Shown: positions 43,163 to 52,381 of the stretch, in pieces
Numbering within the stretch: position 1 is the first letter of the stretch
Layout of the letters: each line of letters begins with the position of its first letter
Origin: Desulfobacterales bacterium
GTDB lineage: Bacteria; Desulfobacterota; Desulfobacteria; Desulfobacterales; JAFDDL01
DNA length: 64,000 bases
Assembly (NCBI GenBank): GCA_034003325.1
Contig: JAVEYW010000013.1
Span: 62,001 to 126,000 of the forward strand
Direction of reading: 5' to 3'
Program-made: the position numbers and the translations under genes
Notes under the pieces: generated by a model
The model's database searches: none
The model's input: only the letters and a program-made list of their open reading frames with translations
Told to the model about the DNA's origin: nothing

Positions 43163-45544
43163 ATGGCTTCACAAGAGAAAACAATTATCTTGAAATCGAT
43201 GGATGAAAAACCACCGTTGCTGGAATCCCTAATTTTTAAAAATCGTCTTATCTTATTGATTATTTTTACAATAACAACGTTCTTCCTGGGATATAAGGCG
43301 ACAGATCTTCAATTGGATGCCAGTTTTGAAAAAATGATTCCGACCAAACATCCCTTTATCGTGAATTACCTGGCGCATAAGCAAGATCTGAAAGGCTTTG
43401 GAAATGTTATCAGGGTGGCGGTAGAAACCACAAAGGGCGATATTTTCACCAAAGAGTATATGGAAACTCTTCGAAAAATCACCGATGAGATATTTTTTAT
43501 TCCCGGTGTGGAGCGGGGGGCCATTCAAGGCTTATGGACACCTAATACCCGGTGGATTGAGGTGACCGAGGAAGGCTTTGAGGGCGCCGCAGTGATTCCG
43601 GATGACTATGACGGATCGCCTGCGACTCTTGAGCAAGTGAAAAAGAATCTTCTCAAAGCTAGAATCGTTGGATCTCTGGTGGCGAACAACTTTAAGTCCA
43701 CCATTGTGAATGTTCCCCTTATGGATATCAATCCGGATACCGGGAAACCGCTTAGTTACCGGGAATTTTCAAATAGCATTGAGAAACTGGTTCGTAAAAA
43801 GTTCCAAAGCGATACCATTAAAATTCATATGGTCGGGTTTGCAAAGGTGATGGGGGACATGTTGGCCGCAAGCCGGGAGGTGGCCATTTTTTTTGCCGTC
43901 ACGATTCTGATCACGATGGTAATATTGTTAGCCTACACCAGGTGTTTGCGAAGTGCACTCGTTTTAATTGTCTGCTCAATTGTAGCGGCTGTTTGGCAAC
44001 TGGGGATTTTGAGGATAATGCACCTCGATCTTGACCCTTATTCCATGCTGGTTCCATTTCTGATCTTTGCTATCGGCGTGAGCCACGGTGTACAAATCCT
44101 TTCCGGCATACACCGTGAATCGGCCAAAGGGGCGGACAGGCTTCAGGCGGCACGATTAACCTTTCGCAGGATCTATAAACCGGGACTTACTGCACTGATA
44201 ACTGACGGTATCGGATTTGCCACGATGGCCGTCATTCAAGTGACGGTTATTCAATATCTTGCATTAGGGGCCAGCATCGGTGTCATCATTCTCATTGTTA
44301 CCAACCTGGTGATGCTCCCGATTATGGTGTCATATTTGGGCGTTAGCCGAAAGCAAGTCGAGTACCAGCAGCAGGATGAAATGGCTGATAAACACCCAAT
44401 TTGGGGATTTCTTGCAAAAATGACAGGTCCCAAGACGGCATCGGTGGCCGTGTTGGTGGCGGGGGGGCTCTTTATATTCGGAATCGTCGGCAGTAAGAAT
44501 TTGAAAATCGGTGATCTGGACCCCGGTGCGCCTGAACTCAGGCCGAACTCACGGTATAATTTGGACAATGCATTTATGGGGGAGAATTACTCATCAAGTT
44601 CCGATTTGTTTGTTGTCATGGTAAAAACGCCGCCCGAGAAAAACAGCGCTTATGCCAATATGGTTGCAATGGAACAGCTCCAGTTGCGGCTTGAACAGCT
44701 TCCGGGAGTTCAATCAACCAGTTCCCTGGTGGATGAAATAAAGACACTACTGGTGGGATTTAATGAGGGGAATTTGAAATGGAAGGGGTTACCCCGCAAT
44801 CAGCAGACGCTAAATGCATCGGCTGTAAGAACTACGCCCATTGCCAATAATCGTGAAGGGACGCTTTCGCCGATCATCATTTACCTGAAGGATCATAAGG
44901 CGGAGACGCTTCAGGCCGTGGTTAATGTGGTCAACCGGTTTGCTTACAAGAACATTACGGAAACTTCTCAATTTTTAATGGCGGCCGGAAATGCGGGCAT
45001 TGAAGCGGCCACCAACATTGTTATCAGCAAAGCCCAATATAAAATGCTGATCTGGGTATATGGCATCGTGGCAGGGCTTTGCCTGCTCACCTTCCGTTCG
45101 GTTGGAGCGATGGTGGCCATCATTTTACCGCTGATGCTGACCTCGGCGCTTTGTCAATTGGTGATGATGTGGCTCGGTATCGGGGTCAAGGTCGCAACGC
45201 TGCCCGTGATTGCGTTAGGGGTGGGTGTCGGGGTTGACTACGGAATTTATATATACAGCCAATTGCAGTCGTACCTGAGCGATGGGCTATCGCTTTCCAC
45301 GGCCTATTACCGAACCGTTATAACCACCGGCAAGGCGGTCATTCTGATTGGGCTGATGTTGGCCGTCGGTGTGGCGACATGGGCCTTTTCGCCGATCAAG
45401 TTTCAGGCGGACATGGGCATCCTGCTCACCTTTATGTTTTTGGTGAATATGATCGGAGCGATCGTTCTGCTGCCGGCCTTGGCAAGCTTGTTAGTGCGGT
45501 ATAAGCGTCGGTCGGCAAAAATAGGATCTGCGATGGCGGCGTAA
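43163..45544 (+). CDS. MmpL/RND-superfamily transporter
   Basis: A 793-residue inner-membrane protein with the RND duplication: one membrane helix at about 28-45, a periplasmic loop to 230, five or six helices (about 238-400), then a second loop and helices (about 630-780). GVSHGVQILSGIHRES and GVGVDYGIYIYSQL are the paired pore motifs of the MmpL branch, which moves lipids or other hydrophobic molecules. The ATG directly follows the stop of the YCF48-like gene. With DUF1302 and DUF1329 it forms an envelope transport module; the direction of transport is not known. Confidence 0.92.
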   Translation: MASQEKTIILKSMDEKPPLLESLIFKNRLILLIIFTITTFFLGYKATDLQLDASFEKMIPTKHPFIVNYLAHKQDLKGFGNVIRVAVETTKGDIFTKEYMETLRKITDEIFFIPGVERGAIQGLWTPNTRWIEVTEEGFEGAAVIPDDYDGSPATLEQVKKNLLKARIVGSLVANNFKSTIVNVPLMDINPDTGKPLSYREFSNSIEKLVRKKFQSDTIKIHMVGFAKVMGDMLAASREVAIFFAVTILITMVILLAYTRCLRSALVLIVCSIVAAVWQLGILRIMHLDLDPYSMLVPFLIFAIGVSHGVQILSGIHRESAKGADRLQAARLTFRRIYKPGLTALITDGIGFATMAVIQVTVIQYLALGASIGVIILIVTNLVMLPIMVSYLGVSRKQVEYQQQDEMADKHPIWGFLAKMTGPKTASVAVLVAGGLFIFGIVGSKNLKIGDLDPGAPELRPNSRYNLDNAFMGENYSSSSDLFVVMVKTPPEKNSAYANMVAMEQLQLRLEQLPGVQSTSSLVDEIKTLLVGFNEGNLKWKGLPRNQQTLNASAVRTTPIANNREGTLSPIIIYLKDHKAETLQAVVNVVNRFAYKNITETSQFLMAAGNAGIEAATNIVISKAQYKMLIWVYGIVAGLCLLTFRSVGAMVAIILPLMLTSALCQLVMMWLGIGVKVATLPVIALGVGVGVDYGIYIYSQLQSYLSDGLSLSTAYYRTVITTGKAVILIGLMLAVGVATWAFSPIKFQADMGILLTFMFLVNMIGAIVLLPALASLLVRYKRRSAKIGSAMAA

Positions 45545-45628
45545 CCAATGATCTGCCATTTGCCTTTGATGAGGCTTATCGCGGAAAACCGTGCCATGAC
45601 TATATTCATGGTAAAAAGGGGACGGTAA

Positions 45629-46093
45629 ATGAAGGGAAATAAGCGTTATCTGGTTGCGATTTTAATACTGGCTGTCATCGGTACTTTTATGCTGCCTTAT
45701 ACCGGTATATCCGATGCCGCGCAGTGTTTTATCGTCAGAATTGCCAAAGAGACTGTCGGCGGAGAGAGCCGAATCTATCTCTATCCAAATGAGGTGAAAG
45801 TGCCTAAAGGCAGTTGTGTTATCTGGGTCAGTTGGATTGAAAAAGAAAATGTCAGTATCAATTTTCATGAAAATTCAAAATCATGCATCATTGCAAGTGA
45901 GTCACCATCCGGTTTTATCGAAGCGGAAGGATGCTTTCTTACCGATTTTTTAGCTTACGGTCAGACGGTAAGTCTACGGTTTAAGGAACCCGGGACGTTT
46001 GGTTACGGATTGGAGATATTGGAAAAAGCCAAAAAACCAGGGAATAGCGAAAGACGAAAAATTATAAGAGAAGGGAAAGTTATTGTTGAATAA
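45629..46093 (+). CDS. Exported cupredoxin-like protein without an obvious copper site
   Basis: A 154-residue protein with an N-terminal hydrophobic signal (about 7-30) and a beta-rich body resembling a cupredoxin: YPNEVKVPKGSCVIWVSW as the early strands and YGQTVSLRFKEPGTFGYGLEI as the last strands. The copper loop C-x-H-x-M expected near the end is missing (TFGYGLE instead), although a His and several Cys are present. It may be a structural or binding protein of the transport module it follows. The function is not known. It is followed by the first acyl-CoA dehydrogenase. Confidence 0.65.
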   Translation: MKGNKRYLVAILILAVIGTFMLPYTGISDAAQCFIVRIAKETVGGESRIYLYPNEVKVPKGSCVIWVSWIEKENVSINFHENSKSCIIASESPSGFIEAEGCFLTDFLAYGQTVSLRFKEPGTFGYGLEILEKAKKPGNSERRKIIREGKVIVE

Positions 46094-46114
46094 AAAGCAA
46101 GAAGGATAATGACG

Positions 46115-47251
46115 ATGTTGAAAAGAACAATTTATAATGAAGATCATGAAATGTTTCGCGCAAGTGTTAAAGAATTTTTTAGACGCGAACTATTGCCGAA
46201 GATTGACAAGTGGGAGAAGGACGGGATTGTGGATCGTGAGTTTTGGTTGGCCGCCGGTGCGCAAGGACTGCTATTGGCGGATATCCCGGAAGAATATGGG
46301 GGCGGGGGGCTTGATTTCAGAATAAATGCAATCATTTTTGAGGAAACTCAGATGGCCGGAACTGACGGTCCCGGTTTCGGGCCCCAAAATGATGTAATTG
46401 CACCCTACATTTATAACTATGGCACTGAAACGGCCAAGCGATACTGGCTGCCCAAAATGGCAAAAGGTGAAGCCATTGGCGCCATCTGCATGACTGAGCC
46501 GAATGCCGGCAGTGATTTAAAAGCGATTCAAACCAAAGCAACCCCCGTCGATGGCGGCTATCTGCTGAATGGCTCTAAAATTTTCATTACAAACGGCATT
46601 AATTGCGATGTGGCTATTGTGGCCGCTAGAATCGGGTCCGATAAAGGCGCCAAAACGATCTCGTTATTTCTCTGCGATGCCGCTGCCGATGGGTTTAAAA
46701 AAGGGCGAAAACTCGAAAAAATAGGTATCCGTTCAAACGATACGGCCGAGCTGTTTTTTGATGATGTGTTTGTCCCGGCAGAAAACCTGCTCGGCGAGGA
46801 AGGTCAAGGTTTTGCCATTATGATGAAAGAGCTGCCGCAAGAGCGAATATCGGTCGCGATTCGCGCTCAAGCGGCGGCACAGCACGCCTATGACATCACG
46901 GTGCCATATGTCAGGGAGCGAAAAGCCTTTGGTAAATCCATTATCGATTTTCAAAACACCCGTTTTGTCTTGGCTGAAATAAAAACCAAGCTTCAAGTCG
47001 GCTGGGCGCACATAGATGCCTGTTTGCAGGCTTTGCTGGATAAAGAACTCACCGTTTACCAGGCGGCCGCCGCCAAACTCTGGCATAGCGAGCTTCGCTT
47101 CGACGTTGCGGATGCTTGTCTGCAACTTTTCGGCGGATACGGTTATATGGAAGAATATGAAATCGCCAGACTTTGGCGGGATTCACGCTGCATGCGACTT
47201 TATGCCGGCACGTCCGAAATAATGAAAGATTTAATCAGCCGGTCTATCTAA
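46115..47251 (+). CDS. Acyl-CoA dehydrogenase (first of a tandem pair)
   Basis: A 378-residue flavoprotein introducing a double bond alpha-beta to an acyl-CoA thioester, passing electrons to ETF. Signatures: CMTEPNAGSD (about 126), the FAD region ERKAFGKSI (about 268) and the end RLYAGTSEIMKDLI. The position of the MCAD catalytic Glu is Ala here (YAGTSE), while Glu243 in LPQERI occupies the place of the base in long-chain and isovaleryl-CoA dehydrogenases, so it belongs to that branch. ATG 46115 has better spacing to AAGGA than ATG 46109 and aligns with its paralogue's start. The downstream paralogue has the same length. Confidence 0.93.
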   Translation: MLKRTIYNEDHEMFRASVKEFFRRELLPKIDKWEKDGIVDREFWLAAGAQGLLLADIPEEYGGGGLDFRINAIIFEETQMAGTDGPGFGPQNDVIAPYIYNYGTETAKRYWLPKMAKGEAIGAICMTEPNAGSDLKAIQTKATPVDGGYLLNGSKIFITNGINCDVAIVAARIGSDKGAKTISLFLCDAAADGFKKGRKLEKIGIRSNDTAELFFDDVFVPAENLLGEEGQGFAIMMKELPQERISVAIRAQAAAQHAYDITVPYVRERKAFGKSIIDFQNTRFVLAEIKTKLQVGWAHIDACLQALLDKELTVYQAAAAKLWHSELRFDVADACLQLFGGYGYMEEYEIARLWRDSRCMRLYAGTSEIMKDLISRSI

Positions 47252-47318
47252 TTTTAGAATCAAAGATTCCAAGTGAGAGAATGGAAAGTAATTGTTGGAT
47301 GAAAGGAAGGAAGGCTCT

Positions 47319-48455
47319 ATGCTGAAGCGTTCTATCTACAATGATGATCACGAGCTGTTTCGCGATAGTGTTAAAGAATTTTATAAACGTGAGCTCTTGC
47401 CTAAGGTTGAAACGTGGGAGAAGGTCGGAATGGTAGATCGTGAGTTCTGGCTCGCCTGCGGCGCGCAAGGCCTGTTATTGCCGGACATACCGGAAGAATA
47501 TGGCGGCGGTGGCCTTGATTTTAAAATCAACGCGATCATTTTGGAAGAAACGTCAATGGCAGGGACATGTGGTCCCGGTTTTGGCCCCCATAACGATATC
47601 GTCGCGCATTATATTAACACCTATGGTGCTGAAACGGTAAAGCAACAGTGGCTCCCTAAAATGGCAACAGGGGAAGCCATTGCCGCCATCTGCATGACGG
47701 AGCCGAATGCGGGCAGCGATTCAAAAGCGATTCAAACCAAAGCGACACCTGCTGATGGCGGCTATTTGCTGAACGGCGCCAAGACATTTATCACGAACGG
47801 TATCAGTTGTGATGTGGCAGTTGTTTCAGCACGAACCGGTACCGAAAAGGGCGGCAAAGGCCTTTCGTTATTTGTTTGTGACGGAAAAGCCAGGGGCTTA
47901 ACAAAGGGACGGAAATTGGAAAAAGTCGGTACTCGCGCAAACGATACGGCCGAGCTGTTTTTTGATGATGTGTTTGTTCCGGCTGAAAATTTACTTGGCG
48001 AGGAAGGCCGGGGCTTTGCTTATATGATGCAAGAGTTGCCTCAAGAGCGGATCTCGATTTCGATCTCCTGTCAGGCGGCAGCTCAGCACGCCTATGACAT
48101 TACTGTTCCCTATGTCAAAGATCGCAAAGCCTTTGGCAAAACCATCCTGGAATTTCAAAATACCCGTTTTGTATTAGCCGACATAAAAACCAAACTTCAG
48201 GTTGGCTGGGCGCACCTTGACGGATGTATACAAGCTCTGGTTGATAAGCAACTCACTATTCATCAGGCGGCGGCCGCCAAACTTTGGCACAGTGAGCTTC
48301 GCAGCAGCGTTGTGGATGACTGTCTGCAACTATTCGGCGGTTACGGCTATATGGAAGAGTACGAAATCGCCCGCCTCTGGCGGGATTCTCGCGTTATGCG
48401 ACTTTACGGCGGAACATCCGAGATAATGAAAGGATTGATCAGTCGGTCTATATAG
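47319..48455 (+). CDS. Acyl-CoA dehydrogenase (second of a tandem pair)
   Basis: A 378-residue acyl-CoA dehydrogenase closely similar to the gene before it, evidently a tandem duplication. CMTEPNAGSD, RKAFGKT and RLYGGTSEI are present; the probable catalytic base is Glu243 in LPQERI. ATG 47319 is set by AAGGAAGG upstream. The two may form a heteromeric enzyme or act on successive intermediates. It ends in TAG, 108 bases before the ADP-forming synthetase gene. Confidence 0.93.
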   Translation: MLKRSIYNDDHELFRDSVKEFYKRELLPKVETWEKVGMVDREFWLACGAQGLLLPDIPEEYGGGGLDFKINAIILEETSMAGTCGPGFGPHNDIVAHYINTYGAETVKQQWLPKMATGEAIAAICMTEPNAGSDSKAIQTKATPADGGYLLNGAKTFITNGISCDVAVVSARTGTEKGGKGLSLFVCDGKARGLTKGRKLEKVGTRANDTAELFFDDVFVPAENLLGEEGRGFAYMMQELPQERISISISCQAAAQHAYDITVPYVKDRKAFGKTILEFQNTRFVLADIKTKLQVGWAHLDGCIQALVDKQLTIHQAAAAKLWHSELRSSVVDDCLQLFGGYGYMEEYEIARLWRDSRVMRLYGGTSEIMKGLISRSI

Positions 48456-48563
48456 GTCGGCCGGGAAGGGCGGGATGGCCTTTATCGAATGACGCAGGGG
48501 CATAACCTGCACAATGCCTATTTATATGCATTTCGTTTGTTATAACGTTGGGATTGGAGAATT

Positions 48564-50648
48564 ATGAAAGGGTTTTTTTACCCGAAAAGCATCGTGGTCG
48601 TCGGCGTGAGTGATAAGCCGGATAATTTAGGCCGGAATATTGTCCAAAACCTGATTGATATCGGCTTTAAAGGAATGGTTTACGCCGTTGGTCCCAGCGG
48701 AGGGATGATAAGGGAAACTCCTATCCATAAAAGCCCGAAGGAGATCGGATCTAATCTGGACTTGGCGGTTATTATCACACCGGCGAGCGTTGTACCGACA
48801 GCCGTGCGGGAATGCGGTGAAGCCGGCATTCAGCGGATCATTATCGAATCAGGCGGTTTTACCGAATTCGCCGGTGATCGAAAGACATTGGAAAATGAAT
48901 TGGTAAGCCTTGCAAGGCAATTTGACATTCGATTTATCGGTCCAAACTGTATTGGGATCGTCAATACCGAAACCAGTCTTGCCACCTCTTTTTTGCCGAG
49001 AAAAATTCCTTCAGCAACAGGAAATGTTTCCATCATATCTCAGTCCGGCGGTATAGCCGACACCTATATAGAATATTTTTCTCATTATGACATATACACC
49101 AACAAAGTTATTTCTATTGGTAATCAATTAAACGTGAATCAATCCGATCTGCTCGAATACCTGGTTAAGGAGGATAATGGCACTGAGATCATCTGCTTGT
49201 ATTTGGAAGGCATAAAAGAAGGGCGCCGACTCATGGAGATTGCCGCTCAAAGCGAAAAACCGATACTCGCATACAAAGCCGGTATCAATGCAGCCGGATT
49301 TGCTTCAGCTTCATCGCACACCGCCGTGTTATCGACAGACGACAAGGTGGTGAGCGCTGCTTTTAAGCAGGCCGGTATCCTTCGCGTGCAGACTACCGGC
49401 GAGATGGTAAATTTAGTTAAAATATTTGGTTTGCCGTTGATGAGAGGCCGAAACCTGGCTATTGTTTCCCGCTCCGGCGGTTTTGCCGTCATTGCAGCCG
49501 ATACTGCCGAGTCTTCCGGATTTGAATTGCCTCCTTTCCCGGCCGAGGCGATTTCAAGCGTTCGGGAACATGTGCGCGGCGGTGTTATCAGTCTCAGAAA
49601 TCCGCTTGATCTAGGCGACCTTTTTGATCTTTCCGTTTACGCGTCCACGGTCCAACGGGTGTTATCGAATGACAATTTTCACGGGATGCTGCTGGCCTAT
49701 ACATACGATGATGAGATTGGTGATGACTCTCGAAGATTATTGCGAATTGTCAAAGACTTGAGTGAAAAATACGGGAAACCGATTGCTTTATGCCTTATGA
49801 TTGACGAGCAGGAGGCAAGTTATATAAAAAGAAATTTGGGGTTCCCCTTTTTTGATACTCCTGAAGAAGGTGTTCAGGCTCTGAGAGCTTCCTATCAGCG
49901 TCATTTGTTCCAAGAACGCAACCGAAGGACAATGCCGAAAGTGAGAACGGTCGTCCCAAAGGAAGCCGCCAATATTATCCGCAGGGCCACGAATGAAAAC
50001 CGCAATCCAAGTCAGGCTGAATGTTTTGATATTTTAAAACGGTACCAAATCCCCGCACCTGAATACCGGACTGTTCATACCGCACAAGCTGCAGCGGAAG
50101 CCGCTTTTCAAATCGGCTTACCGGTGGCTTTGAAAATAGATGTGCCTTCCGTAGTTCACAAATCCGATGTTGGCGGTGTCGAATTGAATCTTACGACCCC
50201 GGACGATGTGGGCGAAGCTTTCACGCGCATGCAACAACGCTTGGGCAACTCACTGCCAGGGCATGAACCGTTTGTTGCCATCGTGATGGGCCAGGCTGAA
50301 TCCAACGGCCAGGAAGTAATATTGGGCGTAAAACAGGACCGGTCTTTTGGCCCGACCATGCTTTTTGGGATGGGCGGTATATTCGCAGAGCTGATGGAAG
50401 ACATCAGTATTCGAATTGCGCCGATAAATCGTAACGATGCTATTGAAATGATAAAGGAAATTAAAGGCTACGGGATACTTTCCGGCGTCCGCGGCCGGAA
50501 ACCAAAAGATGTGGATAGTCTGGCGGATATCCTCCTTAAGCTTTCAGTTCTCGCGCAGGATTTTAAAGAGATAAAAGAAATCGATATGAATCCGGTCATG
50601 GTCCATGAAACGGGCTGTCTGGCGTTGGATGTTAGGTTCATTCTTTAA
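48564..50648 (+). CDS. ADP-forming acyl-CoA synthetase (fused alpha-beta)
   Basis: A 694-residue NDP-forming acyl-CoA synthetase: CoA-binding domain (5-95), ligase domains (120-440) and ATP-grasp domain (about 475-690). The phosphorylated histidine is His252 in SSHTAVL. It works reversibly, so it could regain ATP from the CoA thioester product of the pathway, or activate an acid at lower energy cost. Unlike the gene at 7668 it has no GNAT domain. It lies between the paired dehydrogenases and a flavoprotein oxidoreductase, all in one direction. Confidence 0.9.
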   Translation: MKGFFYPKSIVVVGVSDKPDNLGRNIVQNLIDIGFKGMVYAVGPSGGMIRETPIHKSPKEIGSNLDLAVIITPASVVPTAVRECGEAGIQRIIIESGGFTEFAGDRKTLENELVSLARQFDIRFIGPNCIGIVNTETSLATSFLPRKIPSATGNVSIISQSGGIADTYIEYFSHYDIYTNKVISIGNQLNVNQSDLLEYLVKEDNGTEIICLYLEGIKEGRRLMEIAAQSEKPILAYKAGINAAGFASASSHTAVLSTDDKVVSAAFKQAGILRVQTTGEMVNLVKIFGLPLMRGRNLAIVSRSGGFAVIAADTAESSGFELPPFPAEAISSVREHVRGGVISLRNPLDLGDLFDLSVYASTVQRVLSNDNFHGMLLAYTYDDEIGDDSRRLLRIVKDLSEKYGKPIALCLMIDEQEASYIKRNLGFPFFDTPEEGVQALRASYQRHLFQERNRRTMPKVRTVVPKEAANIIRRATNENRNPSQAECFDILKRYQIPAPEYRTVHTAQAAAEAAFQIGLPVALKIDVPSVVHKSDVGGVELNLTTPDDVGEAFTRMQQRLGNSLPGHEPFVAIVMGQAESNGQEVILGVKQDRSFGPTMLFGMGGIFAELMEDISIRIAPINRNDAIEMIKEIKGYGILSGVRGRKPKDVDSLADILLKLSVLAQDFKEIKEIDMNPVMVHETGCLALDVRFIL

Positions 50649-50747
50649 ATTAAAGTAGAATGAATGGTAATCAACAATAGGAAATGGATGAGTCATTAAC
50701 CATTTGACTTGATAGTAGAAAATTAAACATTTTGAGAGGTGAAGACG

Positions 50748-52268
50748 ATGAAAAACACAGAGTATGATGCAATAGTCATTGGGGCGGGAATGGGAGGCTT
50801 AATAACTGGCGCCGTGCTGGCCAAACGGGAAGGGATGAAGGTGCTGGTGCTTGAGAAGGAAAGTGAGATAGGAGGACGGATTCAATGCTTCGGAGGGCCT
50901 TATGGAGAATATACTGAAGAGGAATATCGCCGCCTTCTTGGCGGGGCCATGGGAACCTGGGTGATCGATTCAAAACCTTCTCTTTCAGAGATTATCGAGA
51001 ATGGTATTTTTAAGGACCATATTATAGAAGGGGGATGGCATGGTATGTCGGCAGGCGACCGTAACAGGTTCTCCCTGATAGCAAGGGCATTGGGGAAAAA
51101 ACTGCCCGCCGAAAATCCCATCGGTTTCCTATACTGGAAAGATGGTAACTGGGTGGAGTTCAGGGAATATTTTAATGATTGGTCAAAAGAGTCGAGTCTC
51201 GAACGAGGCAAAATCGCTACTGAGAGAATTTCGCTTTCCCGTGCAGAGGCCGCTGAATATTTTCATTTGAGCATAAAGGAGTATCTTTCAACGTTGACGG
51301 ATGACAAAAGGGTGATTGATTTTTATACGACACTGGCTAGATGGCAGTACTGTATTAATGACGAGCGAATGATATCCGCCGGCGATTGGATCCTTTGTAA
51401 CAATATGACAAGTGCGACCGGCAGGCATTTATCCTTTGGCGGCGGAATGGGCGACGTCAAAGGCGGGACAAAGGTTGTGGCACTTGTTTTCGCAGATATC
51501 ATTAGGGAAAACGGTGGCGAAATCGTTACCAAGGCGAAAGTCAAAGACGTTATCATAGAAAAGCACAAGGCAACCGGCGTTGTTGTGGAGGTAAACGGCA
51601 AGGAAAGAAAGATTTATGCAAAAAATGTGATATCGAATCTCCAAATGAGTCAGATATTCAGCATTATACCGAAAGAATACTTTCCTGAGGAACTTGCTAA
51701 AAGAATTGAAAGTTATGAACCGGTTGCCGGTTTGTTAATGTGTATCAAGACTCGTGAGCCGTTTGAAACGGAATGGCCCAAGGGCATTTACGTCATAGAT
51801 CGCTTACCGGGGATTGAATTGAAAGGCGGTAATCCCGTATGGGGGTTCGAGCAGATCAGCGAAGTTGATCCTTCCAGAATAATTAACGGGAAAGGGTGTA
51901 TTACGCAGACATGGATGCCTATTTCAGCAAAAGACCCGGATGAAATTCACAATAAGGAACTGATGCAAAAGGCGAACAAGGCGCAACTGGATTTTATAAG
52001 GAAACAGTGGCCCCGATTTGATGAAATTCTTGAGTGGTACATTACCGTGGTTGCTGAGTCGGTGTATGGGTGTAGCCCCATCCCCGGCCAGATAGGCGAT
52101 AGAAGACCGGGGGTCAAACACCCGTATCTTAAGAACCTGTTTTTCACAGGGGATACGGTTAGCCAATGGGATGTGGGCACCAGTGGTGCGGCCCACGGCG
52201 CACTTATTTGCGCATCAGCCGTGACGGGGAAAGATTGCCTGAAAATACTTCCGGAATACATGAGGTGA
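50748..52268 (+). CDS. FAD-dependent oxidoreductase, phytoene-desaturase-like (COG1233)
   Basis: A 506-residue flavoprotein with an N-terminal dinucleotide fold (VIGAGMGGLITGAVLAKREG, about 8-27, then EKESEIGGRI) and the C-terminal end FFTGDTVSQWDVGTSGAAHGA that completes the FAD site of the carotenoid-desaturase/amine-oxidase group. It has no carotenoid genes as neighbours; the setting suggests oxidation or isomerisation of a cyclic or unsaturated acyl intermediate. ATG 50748 is chosen with GAGAGGTG upstream. The true substrate is unknown. Confidence 0.86.
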   Translation: MKNTEYDAIVIGAGMGGLITGAVLAKREGMKVLVLEKESEIGGRIQCFGGPYGEYTEEEYRRLLGGAMGTWVIDSKPSLSEIIENGIFKDHIIEGGWHGMSAGDRNRFSLIARALGKKLPAENPIGFLYWKDGNWVEFREYFNDWSKESSLERGKIATERISLSRAEAAEYFHLSIKEYLSTLTDDKRVIDFYTTLARWQYCINDERMISAGDWILCNNMTSATGRHLSFGGGMGDVKGGTKVVALVFADIIRENGGEIVTKAKVKDVIIEKHKATGVVVEVNGKERKIYAKNVISNLQMSQIFSIIPKEYFPEELAKRIESYEPVAGLLMCIKTREPFETEWPKGIYVIDRLPGIELKGGNPVWGFEQISEVDPSRIINGKGCITQTWMPISAKDPDEIHNKELMQKANKAQLDFIRKQWPRFDEILEWYITVVAESVYGCSPIPGQIGDRRPGVKHPYLKNLFFTGDTVSQWDVGTSGAAHGALICASAVTGKDCLKILPEYMR

Positions 52269-52381
52269 AAGAGAAAAATATATCAGTATGGGGAAGCAGA
52301 TTTTTCGATATTGCTTCAAAGAATGAAACGGATTGTTTTTATGGAAAAGTAAATTCTTAACTATGTTAAGAGAGGAGTACG

